NCBI GenBank assembly: GCA_905236375.1
Contig: CAJOOW010000023.1
Coordinates: 1 to 13,688, forward strand
Direction of reading: 5' to 3'
Length of the DNA stretch: 13,688 nucleotides
Origin: an uncultured Alphaproteobacteria bacterium
GTDB taxonomy: Bacteria; Pseudomonadota; Alphaproteobacteria; RUG11792
Shown here: positions 6,457-13,688 of the stretch, one piece after another
How the letters are laid out: every line of letters begins with the position of its first letter
Position numbering within the stretch: the first letter of the stretch is position 1
Notes under the pieces: model-generated
Told to the model about the DNA's origin: nothing
The model's input: the letters and a program-made list of their open reading frames with translations, nothing else
The model's database searches: none
Program-made: the position numbers and the translations under genes

Positions 6457-6514
6457 TGATTTCACAGTGCTAGACTGTAGTAATGCGTCGATCAAGCATC
6501 TGGAATATTAAAAT

Positions 6515-8827
6515 ATGGAAATGAAAATTTTGGATAAAACTTATGACCCATCACAATTTGAAAAGGAAATTTATCAATCTACGATGGATAAGTTCTATCC
6601 AAAAGGCACTTCAGCAAAAACTTTTACAATCCTAATGCCACCTCCAAATGTTACTGGATCTCTCCATGTTGGCCACGCACTGAATTATACGATTCAAGAT
6701 ATTTTAATTCGATATCATCGTCAAAAAGGATATGATACATTATGGCAACCTGGAATGGATCATGCCGGAATTGCGACACAAATGGTCGTTTCAAGAGAAC
6801 TTGAAGCGCAAGAAATTGATGTAAAGTCTCTTTCAAGAGATGAATTAATTGAGAAAATTTGGGAATGGAAAGCCAAATCAGGAGGAAAGATATTTGATCA
6901 GCAACAAGCTCTCGGATGTTCTGTTCCTTGGGATTATTCAAGATTTACTATGGATGAAGGTTTCTGCAAAGCTGTCATAGAAGCATTCGTTACTCTTTAT
7001 AAAGATGGTTTAATTTTCAGAGCAAAACGCTTGGTTAATTGGGATACGAAATTTCAATCGGCAATATCAGATTTAGAAATTGTTAATAAAGAAGAAAAAG
7101 GGATTCTTTGGCATATTAATTATAAGATTAAAGATAGTAATGAATACGTCACGATTGCAACAACAAGGCCTGAAACAATGTTTGGAGATACGGCAATAGC
7201 TGTTCATCCAGACGATGAAAGATATAAGCATCTTGTTGGCAAAAAAGCGAAAATCCCTTATTCAAACAGAACGATAGAGATTATTGCTGATGAACATGCT
7301 GATATGGAAAAGGGAACGGGCTGCGTTAAGATAACACCAGCTCATGACTATGATGACTTCGCTGTTGGAAAAAGACATAACCTCGAGATGATAACGGTTA
7401 TCGATGAAAATGGTCATATGATTTGCGATAGCAAATATGTTCCTGAATTTGTCCAGGGACTTTATCTCAAAAAAGCTCGAAAAATCTTGCTTGAAAAATT
7501 GAAAGAAGACGGATTGCTTGTTAAAGAAGAGGAAATTCTTCACTCTGTTCCATATGGTGACAGATCTGGAACAGTCATTGAGCCACGGTTAACAGATCAA
7601 TGGTTTGTTGATTCAAAAACACTAGCAAAAGATGCTATTGCTGCAGTTGAGGATGGCAGAGTAAAGTTTTTCCCAGAAAAATGGGAAAATACATATTTCG
7701 ATTGGATGAGAAATATAGAGCCATGGTGTATTTCAAGACAAATTACTTGGGGACATCAAATTCCAGCATGGTATGGGCCAAACGGCGAAATTTTTGTTGA
7801 GAAAAGCGAAGAAGAGGCAGTTGCTGAAGCCGCTAAAAAAGGCATTTCAAAAGACCAATTGCGGAGAGAAACAGACGTATTAGATACTTGGTTTTCATCT
7901 TCTCTTTGGCCTTTTGCGACTCTTGGCTGGCCTGAAAAAACAGAACGCCTAGCAAAATACTATCCAACTTCAACTCTTGTTACGGGATTTGATATCATCT
8001 TCTTCTGGATAGCCCGAATGATGATGATGAGTATGTATTTCATGAAAGAAATTCCATTCAAAGATATTTATATCCACGCTCTAGTTCGCGATGAAAAAGG
8101 CCAGAAGATGTCGAAATCAAAAGGAAATGTTATAGATCCACTTGAAATCAAAGGAGAGTTTGGAGCAGATGCCTTGAGATTTTCCTTGGCTTTCTTATCA
8201 GTTCCTGGCAGAGATGTAAAACTTGGAAAAGATCAGATTAAGATTGCTAGAAACTTTATAACGAAGATTTGGAATGCTGCAAGGTTTCTTCAAACAAAAG
8301 GAGTTACTTTCGATAAAAAGCTTTCTGAAATTAAGTTAACTTCTAAGCTGACTCATTGGATTATTGCGAAGTTAAAATGGTTTCAAAATGAAATAGATCA
8401 AAACATAGCTGAATATCGTTTCGACTATGCAACTCGAAATATCCAATTTTTCATAAGGGATCTATTTTGTGATTTCTTTGTTGAGGCTATGAAATTTCAT
8501 GATGACGAAGAAACGAAAGATGTCGCTGGAGCGGTTTTTTCAGAATTCTTGAAAATTGCAAATCCATTCATTCCATTTGTGACCGATCAGCTAGGAAAGG
8601 TTTTAGGAATTTGTGATTCATTCGTTCTTGAAAACGGATTTGATCCAAAGCTTATTGAAACATCGATTGATTACGAAAAAGAAGTTGATGAGTTTATAGA
8701 TTTAATCCATGCTATTAGATCTGAAAAACAAGCAAATGGCCCAGAAAGCGCTAAATATCTTTCTTTAAAACAAAAATTAAATGATTGGACAGGCGAACTT
8801 GCTTCGATCACCGGAATAGTAAGATAA
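6515..8827 (+). CDS. valS: Valyl-tRNA synthetase, short form lacking the C-terminal coiled coil
   Basis: Attaches valine to tRNA-Val using ATP. The class I signatures are intact: HVGH at 51-54 after PPPNVTGSL, and KMSKS at 531-535. The editing domain keeps TTRPETMFGDTAIAVHP (216-232) and GTGCVKITPAHDYDD (267-281). WCISRQ (404-409) and DVLDTWFSSSLWPF (454-467) are typical of bacterial ValRS. The protein has 770 residues against 951 in E. coli. By eye, part of the deficit is a shorter loop after KMSKSKGN; the rest is at the end, which stops at ELASITGIVR, where E. coli has LARLESITVL followed by roughly 85-90 more residues forming the tRNA-contacting coiled-coil arm. The reading frame ends cleanly, so this looks like natural reduction. 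GTG/ATG choices are limited; ATG 6515 is preferred, with only TGGA upstream as a weak ribosome site. Confidence 0.95.
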   Translation: MEMKILDKTYDPSQFEKEIYQSTMDKFYPKGTSAKTFTILMPPPNVTGSLHVGHALNYTIQDILIRYHRQKGYDTLWQPGMDHAGIATQMVVSRELEAQEIDVKSLSRDELIEKIWEWKAKSGGKIFDQQQALGCSVPWDYSRFTMDEGFCKAVIEAFVTLYKDGLIFRAKRLVNWDTKFQSAISDLEIVNKEEKGILWHINYKIKDSNEYVTIATTRPETMFGDTAIAVHPDDERYKHLVGKKAKIPYSNRTIEIIADEHADMEKGTGCVKITPAHDYDDFAVGKRHNLEMITVIDENGHMICDSKYVPEFVQGLYLKKARKILLEKLKEDGLLVKEEEILHSVPYGDRSGTVIEPRLTDQWFVDSKTLAKDAIAAVEDGRVKFFPEKWENTYFDWMRNIEPWCISRQITWGHQIPAWYGPNGEIFVEKSEEEAVAEAAKKGISKDQLRRETDVLDTWFSSSLWPFATLGWPEKTERLAKYYPTSTLVTGFDIIFFWIARMMMMSMYFMKEIPFKDIYIHALVRDEKGQKMSKSKGNVIDPLEIKGEFGADALRFSLAFLSVPGRDVKLGKDQIKIARNFITKIWNAARFLQTKGVTFDKKLSEIKLTSKLTHWIIAKLKWFQNEIDQNIAEYRFDYATRNIQFFIRDLFCDFFVEAMKFHDDEETKDVAGAVFSEFLKIANPFIPFVTDQLGKVLGICDSFVLENGFDPKLIETSIDYEKEVDEFIDLIHAIRSEKQANGPESAKYLSLKQKLNDWTGELASITGIVR

Positions 8828-8891
8828 ATCTTGAAATCGCGAACTCACAATATCCTAACGAAAACACTGCAAAATGTGCTAGTATGAGTCC

Positions 8892-9974
8892 GTGTCGATT
8901 GCTAAATTCGAATCAAGATTGAAAGACCTAATAATACTAGCAGCTGGAGGAACAGGTGGACACGTTTTCCCAGCGGTTGCTTTAGCTGAAGAATTGGAAA
9001 AAAGAAATTATAAAGTTATTTTTGCAACAGATGAAAGAGGGCTGAAATATCTTGGTAAATATGGAAATTCTGCAATTGTTCAGAAAACAGACACCTCATC
9101 CAGAGCTAGGCTTTATCTTGATCTTGTAAAAAATATTTTTAAGAGCTTTTTTAAACTTTTTAGATTGAAACCAAAGATAGTCATAGGTTTTGGCGGATAT
9201 CCTTCGGTGCCATTTGTGGCAGCTTTTCAATTGCGTTTGGGATTAACAATAATTCACGAACAAAATGCAGTGATTGGAAAAGCAAATGATCTTTTATCCA
9301 AAATGGCATATAAAATCGTAACTTCTTTTCCAAAAACAATTGGCATACCAATTATCCGAATTGAAAATTATATTGGAAACCCAACGAGATTTGAAAAACA
9401 ATATGATTCAGTTAAAGCTCCAAGCAATGATGTTTTTACGATATTGATCTTTGGAGGAAGCCAGGGTGCTTCAATCTTTTCTGAAAAAATTCTAGATGCT
9501 ATTTGCAAATTGTCAGAATACGAAGAAATTAAGGTTTATCATCAGGGGAGAAAAGAAGATATAGCCAAAATCAAATCGGCTTACGATAAATTTAATATAG
9601 AAAATACGACGAGTGATTTTTTCGCAAACATTGATGAATTGTACAAAAAATCTGACTTGGTCATTTCTCGATCTGGAGCCTCGACTATCTTTGAAATAAT
9701 AGGTTTCAAAAAACCATCTATTTTGATCCCATATAAAAATTCAATCAATGGAGATCAAGAAGAAAACGCAAAATTTTTGGAAGAAAACAACGCTGCAATA
9801 GTTTTAAGAGAACCTCAGTTAAATGAAGAAATAATTGTTGGAATTCTGAGGCAATTGGTGGATTCTCCAGAAAAGATGAAAAAGATGTCAGATAATCTTG
9901 CAGAACTTAGGCAGAAGGATCCCGCGAAGAAATTCGCTGATCTTATTGAGACCATTTTGAAGCCAGTCTCTTAA
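8892..9974 (+). CDS. murG: MurG, undecaprenyl-diphospho-muramoylpentapeptide N-acetylglucosaminyltransferase
   Basis: Transfers GlcNAc from UDP-GlcNAc to lipid I, making lipid II at the inner face of the cytoplasmic membrane. 360 residues from GTG 8892, a normal family length. The N-terminal acceptor domain has GGTGGH (19-24), IGFGGYPSVPFVAA (98-111) and HEQNAVIGKAN (122-132). The C-terminal UDP-GlcNAc domain has FGGSQGA (187-193), SRSGASTIFE (259-268) and GDQEENA (287-293). The sequence between 65 and 95 is basic and hydrophobic, fitting membrane association. The start is uncertain: TTG at 8919 would give the more usual short lead MKDLIILAAGGTGGH. The gene lies 64 bases after valS and 69 before murC, in the normal murG-murC order, but valS replaces the usual ftsW upstream. 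Confidence 0.95.
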   Translation: MSIAKFESRLKDLIILAAGGTGGHVFPAVALAEELEKRNYKVIFATDERGLKYLGKYGNSAIVQKTDTSSRARLYLDLVKNIFKSFFKLFRLKPKIVIGFGGYPSVPFVAAFQLRLGLTIIHEQNAVIGKANDLLSKMAYKIVTSFPKTIGIPIIRIENYIGNPTRFEKQYDSVKAPSNDVFTILIFGGSQGASIFSEKILDAICKLSEYEEIKVYHQGRKEDIAKIKSAYDKFNIENTTSDFFANIDELYKKSDLVISRSGASTIFEIIGFKKPSILIPYKNSINGDQEENAKFLEENNAAIVLREPQLNEEIIVGILRQLVDSPEKMKKMSDNLAELRQKDPAKKFADLIETILKPVS

Positions 9975-9979
9975 AAAAA

Positions 9980-10009
9980 TTGCAGAAGTCACACAGAAAC
10001 GACTATAAT
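9980..10009 (+). promoter_or_regulatory. Sigma70-type promoter for murC
   Basis: TTGCAG (9980-9985), an 18-base spacer and a perfect TATAAT (10004-10009) lie in the murG-murC gap. Transcription would start near 10016, leaving a short leader before ATG 10044. This is the best promoter visible in the window and suggests murC and the small gene after it can be expressed without murG. Confidence 0.75.
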
Positions 10010-10043
10010 TAGGCTATCTGGCTTAATATAAATTGCATAGAAC

Positions 10044-11444
10044 ATGTTTGCACTTTCTGATAGTAACGTCGTGATTCATTTTATTGGCCTCGGCGGAATT
10101 GGGATGAGTGGCATAGCTGAAATTCTTCATTCTCTTGGATACATCATTCAAGGCAGCGACAAAAATCCGTCGCAAAACATCGAAAGGCTTGAAAAGCTCG
10201 GAATTACCGCTTTTATTGGCCATGATCCTAAAAATGTTAAGAATGCAAATGTTGTTGTTTATTCATCAGCTATAAAGCAGAACAATCCAGAGCTTGTTAG
10301 AGCAAGAGAACTCAAAATTCCTTGTTTATCAAGAGCGGAAATGCTTTCGCAAATCGTTAGATTTAAAAAATCGATTGTTGTTGCAGGATCTCATGGCAAA
10401 ACAACGACAACTTCGATTTGTGCTGCAATCCTTGAAATGGCCTCTTTCGATCCAACCGTTGTTAATGGAGGAATTATTCATTCATACAACACAAATGCAA
10501 AACTTGGTTCGGGAGATTGGGCGGTTGTGGAATCTGATGAATCAGATGGAAGTTTCGTCCAGTTTTTTCCGACAATTGGAATAGTAACAAATATCGACAA
10601 AGAACACATTATTCATTATGGAAATTTTGAAAATCTCAAAAATGCCTTTAGGACTTTCTTAAACAATTTGCCGTTTTATGGAGCTGGAATTGTTTGTATT
10701 GATGATCCGAATGTCGCTGATATTGTTCGTGATATGACCGATCGCAAGATAGTGACTTATTCGATTGAAAAATCATCGATGTTTCGAGCAGTTAATATCA
10801 GGAGATCTGAAAATGGATCAATATTTGATGTTGATCATGAAGGAGATATTATCAAAGACATTTCGATTCCTCTTCTAGGCGATCACAATATCAAAAACGC
10901 TCTTTCGGCAATCGCAATGAGTTTTGAACTTGGAATTGATTTTGACATTGTTAAGTCAACGCTTGCCTCATTTACTGGAGTAAATCGAAGATTTACAAAG
11001 GTTGGGAAAATTGGAGAAACTTTAGTTATTGATGATTATGCTCACCATCCAACTGAAATTAAGTCTCTTTTGAATTCGGCCAGGCAAAAAGCCAAAGGAA
11101 AAGTTTTGATAATTCATCAACCTCACAGATTCACAAGGCTTAACACTCTTTTTGATGAATTTTGCAGATGTTTTGATGCAGCAGATCAAATTGTTATTAT
11201 GCCGGTTTATAAAGCCGATGATTTGGAAACTGCTCCAATAACTGCTGATAATCTTTATGAGAATTTAAAATCTCAGGGGAAAAATGTTTTTTTTGCAAAT
11301 GACAAGGATGAACTGCAACAGATTTTAAAAGAAATGTCTGAAAAAGGAAAAATCTCAAAAGATGACATTATTCTTTTTGCTGGGGCCGGCAGTATTTCAA
11401 AATGGGCTCATGAAATTGTTAGAGCGATAGGAGATCACGTATGA
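10044..11444 (+). CDS. murC: UDP-N-acetylmuramate--L-alanine ligase MurC
   Basis: Cytoplasmic ATP-dependent ligase that adds L-Ala to UDP-MurNAc, the first amino acid of the peptidoglycan stem. 466 residues, normal for MurC. The N-terminal UDP-binding Rossmann domain carries GLGGIGMSG (15-23) and SSAIKQNNPE. The ATPase domain has the P-loop GSHGKTTTT (115-123), ESDESDGSF (163-171) and the HNIKNALSAIA adenine segment (281-291). The C-terminal domain has DDYAHHPTEI (330-339) and PHRFTRL (360-366). All hallmark residues are present. A clear promoter precedes it, but no strong Shine-Dalgarno site. Its TGA overlaps the ATG of the next gene in an ATGA junction. The usual following gene, murB, is absent. 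Confidence 0.97.
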   Translation: MFALSDSNVVIHFIGLGGIGMSGIAEILHSLGYIIQGSDKNPSQNIERLEKLGITAFIGHDPKNVKNANVVVYSSAIKQNNPELVRARELKIPCLSRAEMLSQIVRFKKSIVVAGSHGKTTTTSICAAILEMASFDPTVVNGGIIHSYNTNAKLGSGDWAVVESDESDGSFVQFFPTIGIVTNIDKEHIIHYGNFENLKNAFRTFLNNLPFYGAGIVCIDDPNVADIVRDMTDRKIVTYSIEKSSMFRAVNIRRSENGSIFDVDHEGDIIKDISIPLLGDHNIKNALSAIAMSFELGIDFDIVKSTLASFTGVNRRFTKVGKIGETLVIDDYAHHPTEIKSLLNSARQKAKGKVLIIHQPHRFTRLNTLFDEFCRCFDAADQIVIMPVYKADDLETAPITADNLYENLKSQGKNVFFANDKDELQQILKEMSEKGKISKDDIILFAGAGSISKWAHEIVRAIGDHV

Positions 11445-11719
11445 AAAAATGGATTTTTGTCGTTGGAATCATAAGCTGCAGTTTGTTGTTTTTCATATCA
11501 GGAACATTGGTTGGTTATGTAACATCTGAGAAGGTATCTCAAACAGCGAAAGAATCGGACAAACCCACAAGGAAACCTTCGAAAAACATAAATCCAATTC
11601 TTGGAAGAATCATTCAATATCAGACATCAAGGGTTACGAGCCAAGCAATGGTGAGAACTCCAACTCCGTCCGCTGTTTTAAGAGCTCAACAATATAAATC
11701 TCAGCTAATGGGATATTAA
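11441..11719 (+). CDS. Small unrecognised inner-membrane protein coupled to murC
   Basis: 92 residues whose ATG overlaps the murC stop by four bases (ATGA), so it is very probably translated by coupling to murC. The layout is MKKW, one hydrophobic helix (about 5-27, with SGTLVGYV at its end), then a polar basic region rich in Ser, Thr, Lys, Gln and Pro. An uncleaved N-terminal anchor or a signal peptide are both possible. The tail holds PTRKPSKNINP and RTPTPS segments that look unstructured. I do not recognise the family. Its place in a peptidoglycan operon, where murB, ddl or ftsQ normally stand, hints at an envelope role, but length and sequence do not match any of them. The gap to the convergent radC is only 32 bases with no good terminator. 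Confidence 0.75.
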   Translation: MKKWIFVVGIISCSLLFFISGTLVGYVTSEKVSQTAKESDKPTRKPSKNINPILGRIIQYQTSRVTSQAMVRTPTPSAVLRAQQYKSQLMGY

Positions 11720-11751
11720 GGATATAAATATAACGACTGTGTAGTTGCCAT

Positions 11752-12441
11752 TTAAATCAAACCCAAAGTCTTAATTGAAATGAAGCGGTCACCTCCAATA
11801 ATTATATGATCTTGAAGAGTAATATCAAAAATCGCGAGTGCTTTTAGAATTTGTTTTGTGGCAAAAATATCATTGCCGGAAGGAGTTGGATCGCCACTTG
11901 GATGATTGTGAATCAAAATAACTCCGGTGGCTCCTAACTCTAAACAGCGCTGCGCGATCATTCTGGGATATATCTCAACTGAATTGACATCTCCTTTTTG
12001 AATAACTTCATCTGCGATGATTTCATTGACTGCATTAAGGAATAAAACGCGGATCTCTTCGGAGATCAAGTTTTTCATATTTAATTTGCAATATGCTATG
12101 ACGTCATCAAAACAATTTATATGATTTCTGTTAATAACTTTGCTTTTAAGCGATGCGATGACAATTCCATTAATAATTTTGATTGCTTCTGCTGTCTTCT
12201 CTCCGACTCCCTCGACTTTCATCAGCTCTGTCTTTGGCGAAATAAGGATTCTGTCAATTGTTCCAAATTTTTGGAGAAGTGTTTTTGCAAGAGGTTTCAC
12301 ATCTTTTCTTTTAAAAATCAGAAAAAGCATTAGTTCGACTATCTCATAATCTTTGAGCTTTTCAGCGCCAAGATCCATTAATTTTTCGCGCGCTCTTTTT
12401 CTGTGTCCCTCGTAGTGAAATTTTGCCTTTCTTAACGCCAT
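11752..12441 (-). CDS. radC: RadC-family JAB/MPN domain protein
   Basis: 229 residues, the usual length. The N-terminal part (about 10-95) is the RadC helical region with a helix-hairpin-helix motif, VEGVGEKTAEAI (76-87). The C-terminal part is an MPN/JAB domain with a complete JAMM metal-binding motif HNHPSGDPTPSGND (His178, His180, Ser188, Asp191), with the upstream Glu probably Glu140. The fold suggests a zinc metallopeptidase, but the biological role of RadC is unsettled; the old radiation-repair claim was withdrawn for E. coli. The start lies one base after the dprA stop (TAAGATG), and AGGA nine bases upstream within the dprA end supports it. It is thus probably co-transcribed and translationally coupled with dprA. 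Confidence 0.93.
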   Translation of the reverse strand: MALRKAKFHYEGHRKRAREKLMDLGAEKLKDYEIVELMLFLIFKRKDVKPLAKTLLQKFGTIDRILISPKTELMKVEGVGEKTAEAIKIINGIVIASLKSKVINRNHINCFDDVIAYCKLNMKNLISEEIRVLFLNAVNEIIADEVIQKGDVNSVEIYPRMIAQRCLELGATGVILIHNHPSGDPTPSGNDIFATKQILKALAIFDITLQDHIIIGGDRFISIKTLGLI

Positions 12442-12442
12442 C

Positions 12443-13486
12443 TTAAATTTTCCTATTCAAAGCAATTTCGTTGTTAGGATATCGACAGATTTTTTCTGAT
12501 ATTTCGAGCTCAGATATCAAACACAAGAGATCTCTGAGATTTAAATTTAAATGTGCCGATAGTTCATCTAAGGAAACGGGGGTCTCTGATAAGAGAGCTA
12601 GAACTTCATCTTTTTGAACTGATTGTGTTTCCGTTTTTTGAGGAATGTCCTGAATTATTGGAGTTGGTTTTGCTGGCCTTCCAAGAATTTCTAAAACATC
12701 TTGAGAATTCTGGATTAAGCTGGCGCCGTTTTTAATTAGAAGATTCGATCCTAAATTTCTAGGGTCTGCTGGTGATCCAGGAACTACCATAATTTCACAT
12801 CCAAAATCCAAAGCCATCGAGGCAGTTGCCATGGAACCGGATTTATAAGCTGCTTCAATTACGATCATTCCTTCGGCTATTAAAGAAATGATTCTGTTTC
12901 TTGCTTGAAACATTCCTTGATCAACAGGCTTCCCATAATGAATCTCTGATAAAACCAATCCTTTTTCAGCTATCTCTTCAAAAAGTTTTTGATTTTCCTT
13001 GGGATAAATATTATCGAATCCAAAAGGAACAATTGCTATTGCTGCTTTGTCTTCTTCAAGAGCACCAAGATGAGCAGCACTATCAATGCCCTTTGCTAGA
13101 CCTGACACAATTGCAAAATCCACCGATAAATTTGAAGCGAGATTTTTAGCTATGTTTCTTCCGGCAATCGACGCATTTCTTGCTCCGATGATAGCTATCT
13201 TTCTTTTTGATAAGATTGATTTATCACCTTTGAAAAACAAAAGAGGGGGGCAAGAAACAGAGCGTCTGAGTGACTTTGGAAAGAATTGATCATTTGCTAA
13301 AATGACTTCGCAATTCATACCTTTCAAAACTTTTTCTGCCATGCTTTTTGAAAATGGATTTTCAACGTGTTTAAGAGATTCAGAAGCAGTTTTGTAAGCC
13401 TTCATCAGTGCCCAAAATGTTTTGGGGCCAATTCCTTTTGTGTTAATTAGGCAGAACCAATCCAAGATCGCATCGTTTAAAAACAT
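12443..13486 (-). CDS. dprA: DNA-processing protein DprA
   Basis: Binds incoming single-stranded DNA and loads RecA in natural transformation; cytoplasmic. 347 residues. An N-terminal SAM/HhH-like segment (LINTKGIGPKTFWALM, 13-28) is followed by the Rossmann core: AIIGARNAS (98-106), SGLAKGID (128-135), IYPKEN (160-165), ARNRIIS (195-201), SGSMATA (216-222) and VPGSPADPRNLGSN (235-248). A winged-helix domain at about 291-345 (DEVLALLSETPVSLDELSAHL) completes the long DprA form. No hallmark is lost. AAGGGA just before ATG 13486 is a good ribosome site. It is the first gene of a pair with radC, one base apart. TTAACA-16-AATAAT upstream on the minus strand is a possible weak promoter. Whether this organism takes up DNA cannot be judged here, as dprA also persists in non-competent bacteria. 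Confidence 0.95.
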   Translation of the reverse strand: MFLNDAILDWFCLINTKGIGPKTFWALMKAYKTASESLKHVENPFSKSMAEKVLKGMNCEVILANDQFFPKSLRRSVSCPPLLFFKGDKSILSKRKIAIIGARNASIAGRNIAKNLASNLSVDFAIVSGLAKGIDSAAHLGALEEDKAAIAIVPFGFDNIYPKENQKLFEEIAEKGLVLSEIHYGKPVDQGMFQARNRIISLIAEGMIVIEAAYKSGSMATASMALDFGCEIMVVPGSPADPRNLGSNLLIKNGASLIQNSQDVLEILGRPAKPTPIIQDIPQKTETQSVQKDEVLALLSETPVSLDELSAHLNLNLRDLLCLISELEISEKICRYPNNEIALNRKI

Positions 13487-13613
13487 ATTTCCCTTGATCT
13501 TGGCTGATATCCTCTTATTATTAAGTTTAGTCGAGTAGTGTTAATTTTTAGTTAATTTCTCAAGATTTTATCGAGAGCTAAAGTTTATTTGGTGATTTTT
13601 ATTTTGATAGGTT

Positions 13614-13688
13614 ATGTCTTCCCGATTTGATACAGGTTTCGGTGCGACTAAACGGTATCGACCCAATCTAACTTTCAAATCGGTGCAA
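13614..13688 (+). CDS. Start of an unidentified reading frame, cut by the window edge
   Basis: ATG at 13614 opens a frame without stop to the window end (25 codons, MSSRFDTGFGATKRYRPNLT and on). GATAGG lies a few bases upstream as a moderate ribosome site. It diverges from dprA across a 127-base AT-rich gap. The composition (Arg, Gly, Thr, Phe rich, no hydrophobic signal) suggests a cytoplasmic protein, but too little is visible to name it. Confidence 0.45.
   Translation, partial: MSSRFDTGFGATKRYRPNLTFKSVQ

Noticed and set aside
6429..6473. Short frame MPEKLPLEQMISQC upstream of valS as a leader peptide
   Set aside because: It contains no valine codons and no ribosome site, so it does not fit a valine attenuator; it also overlaps the nested hairpin and looks accidental.
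10294..10584. Second-frame open stretch inside murC
   Set aside because: It is fully inside murC, whose frame holds all the ligase motifs; no start signal or domain supports a nested gene.
1..13688. tRNA, rRNA, CRISPR array, insertion sequence or prophage
   Set aside because: No cloverleaf, no regular repeat-spacer array, no transposase or integrase frame and no target duplications were seen in any gap.

Overview
The window is AT-rich, densely coded bacterial chromosome with no visible mobile element, tRNA, rRNA or CRISPR array. The gene set (pyrG, pal, an FtsB/DivIC-type divisome gene, valS, murG, murC, radC, dprA), the AT bias and the weak Shine-Dalgarno sites suit a Gram-negative alphaproteobacterium, perhaps a host-associated lineage of the Holosporales kind. 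The ValRS looks bacterial-type (PPPNVTGSLHVGH), whereas Rickettsia is known for an archaeal-type ValRS, which mildly argues against Rickettsia proper. Placement is inference; no ribosomal or phylogenetic marker was compared.

Layout. Positions 1-317 hold the repetitive C-terminus of a + strand gene, ending in a hairpin terminator that also encodes the end of the convergent pyrG (344-1990, -). A 236-base gap with two inverted repeats separates pyrG from an exported, catalytically degenerate patatin-like protein (2227-3669, -). It is divergent from an unrecognised exported 498-residue protein (3880-5376, +), and their shared upstream region carries a strong 11-bp inverted repeat. The 498-residue gene meets an ftsB-like gene (5373-5705, -) with overlapping stop codons. 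That gene lies just downstream of pal (5766-6218, -) and its hairpin terminator. A hairpin-rich 296-base region leads to valS (6515-8827, +), murG (8892-9974, +) and murC (10044-11444, +, with a good sigma70-type promoter). A small membrane protein gene (11441-11719, +) overlaps the end of murC. On the opposite strand dprA and radC form a tight pair (12443-13486 and 11752-12441). The last 75 bases open a new + strand reading frame.

How the genes fit together. murG and murC make peptidoglycan precursors; pal and the ftsB-like gene act where the outer membrane, peptidoglycan and septum meet, so the centre of the window is envelope and division biology. pyrG supplies CTP and valS charges tRNA-Val. 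dprA and radC are DNA-processing genes, of which DprA is the natural-transformation RecA loader. The least explained part is 2227-5376: two lineage-specific-looking exported proteins sharing a control region, one a probable pseudoenzyme, the other with a Lys/Glu/Ala/Pro tail like that of the gene at the left edge. No complete new multi-gene system can be demonstrated from the sequence alone.
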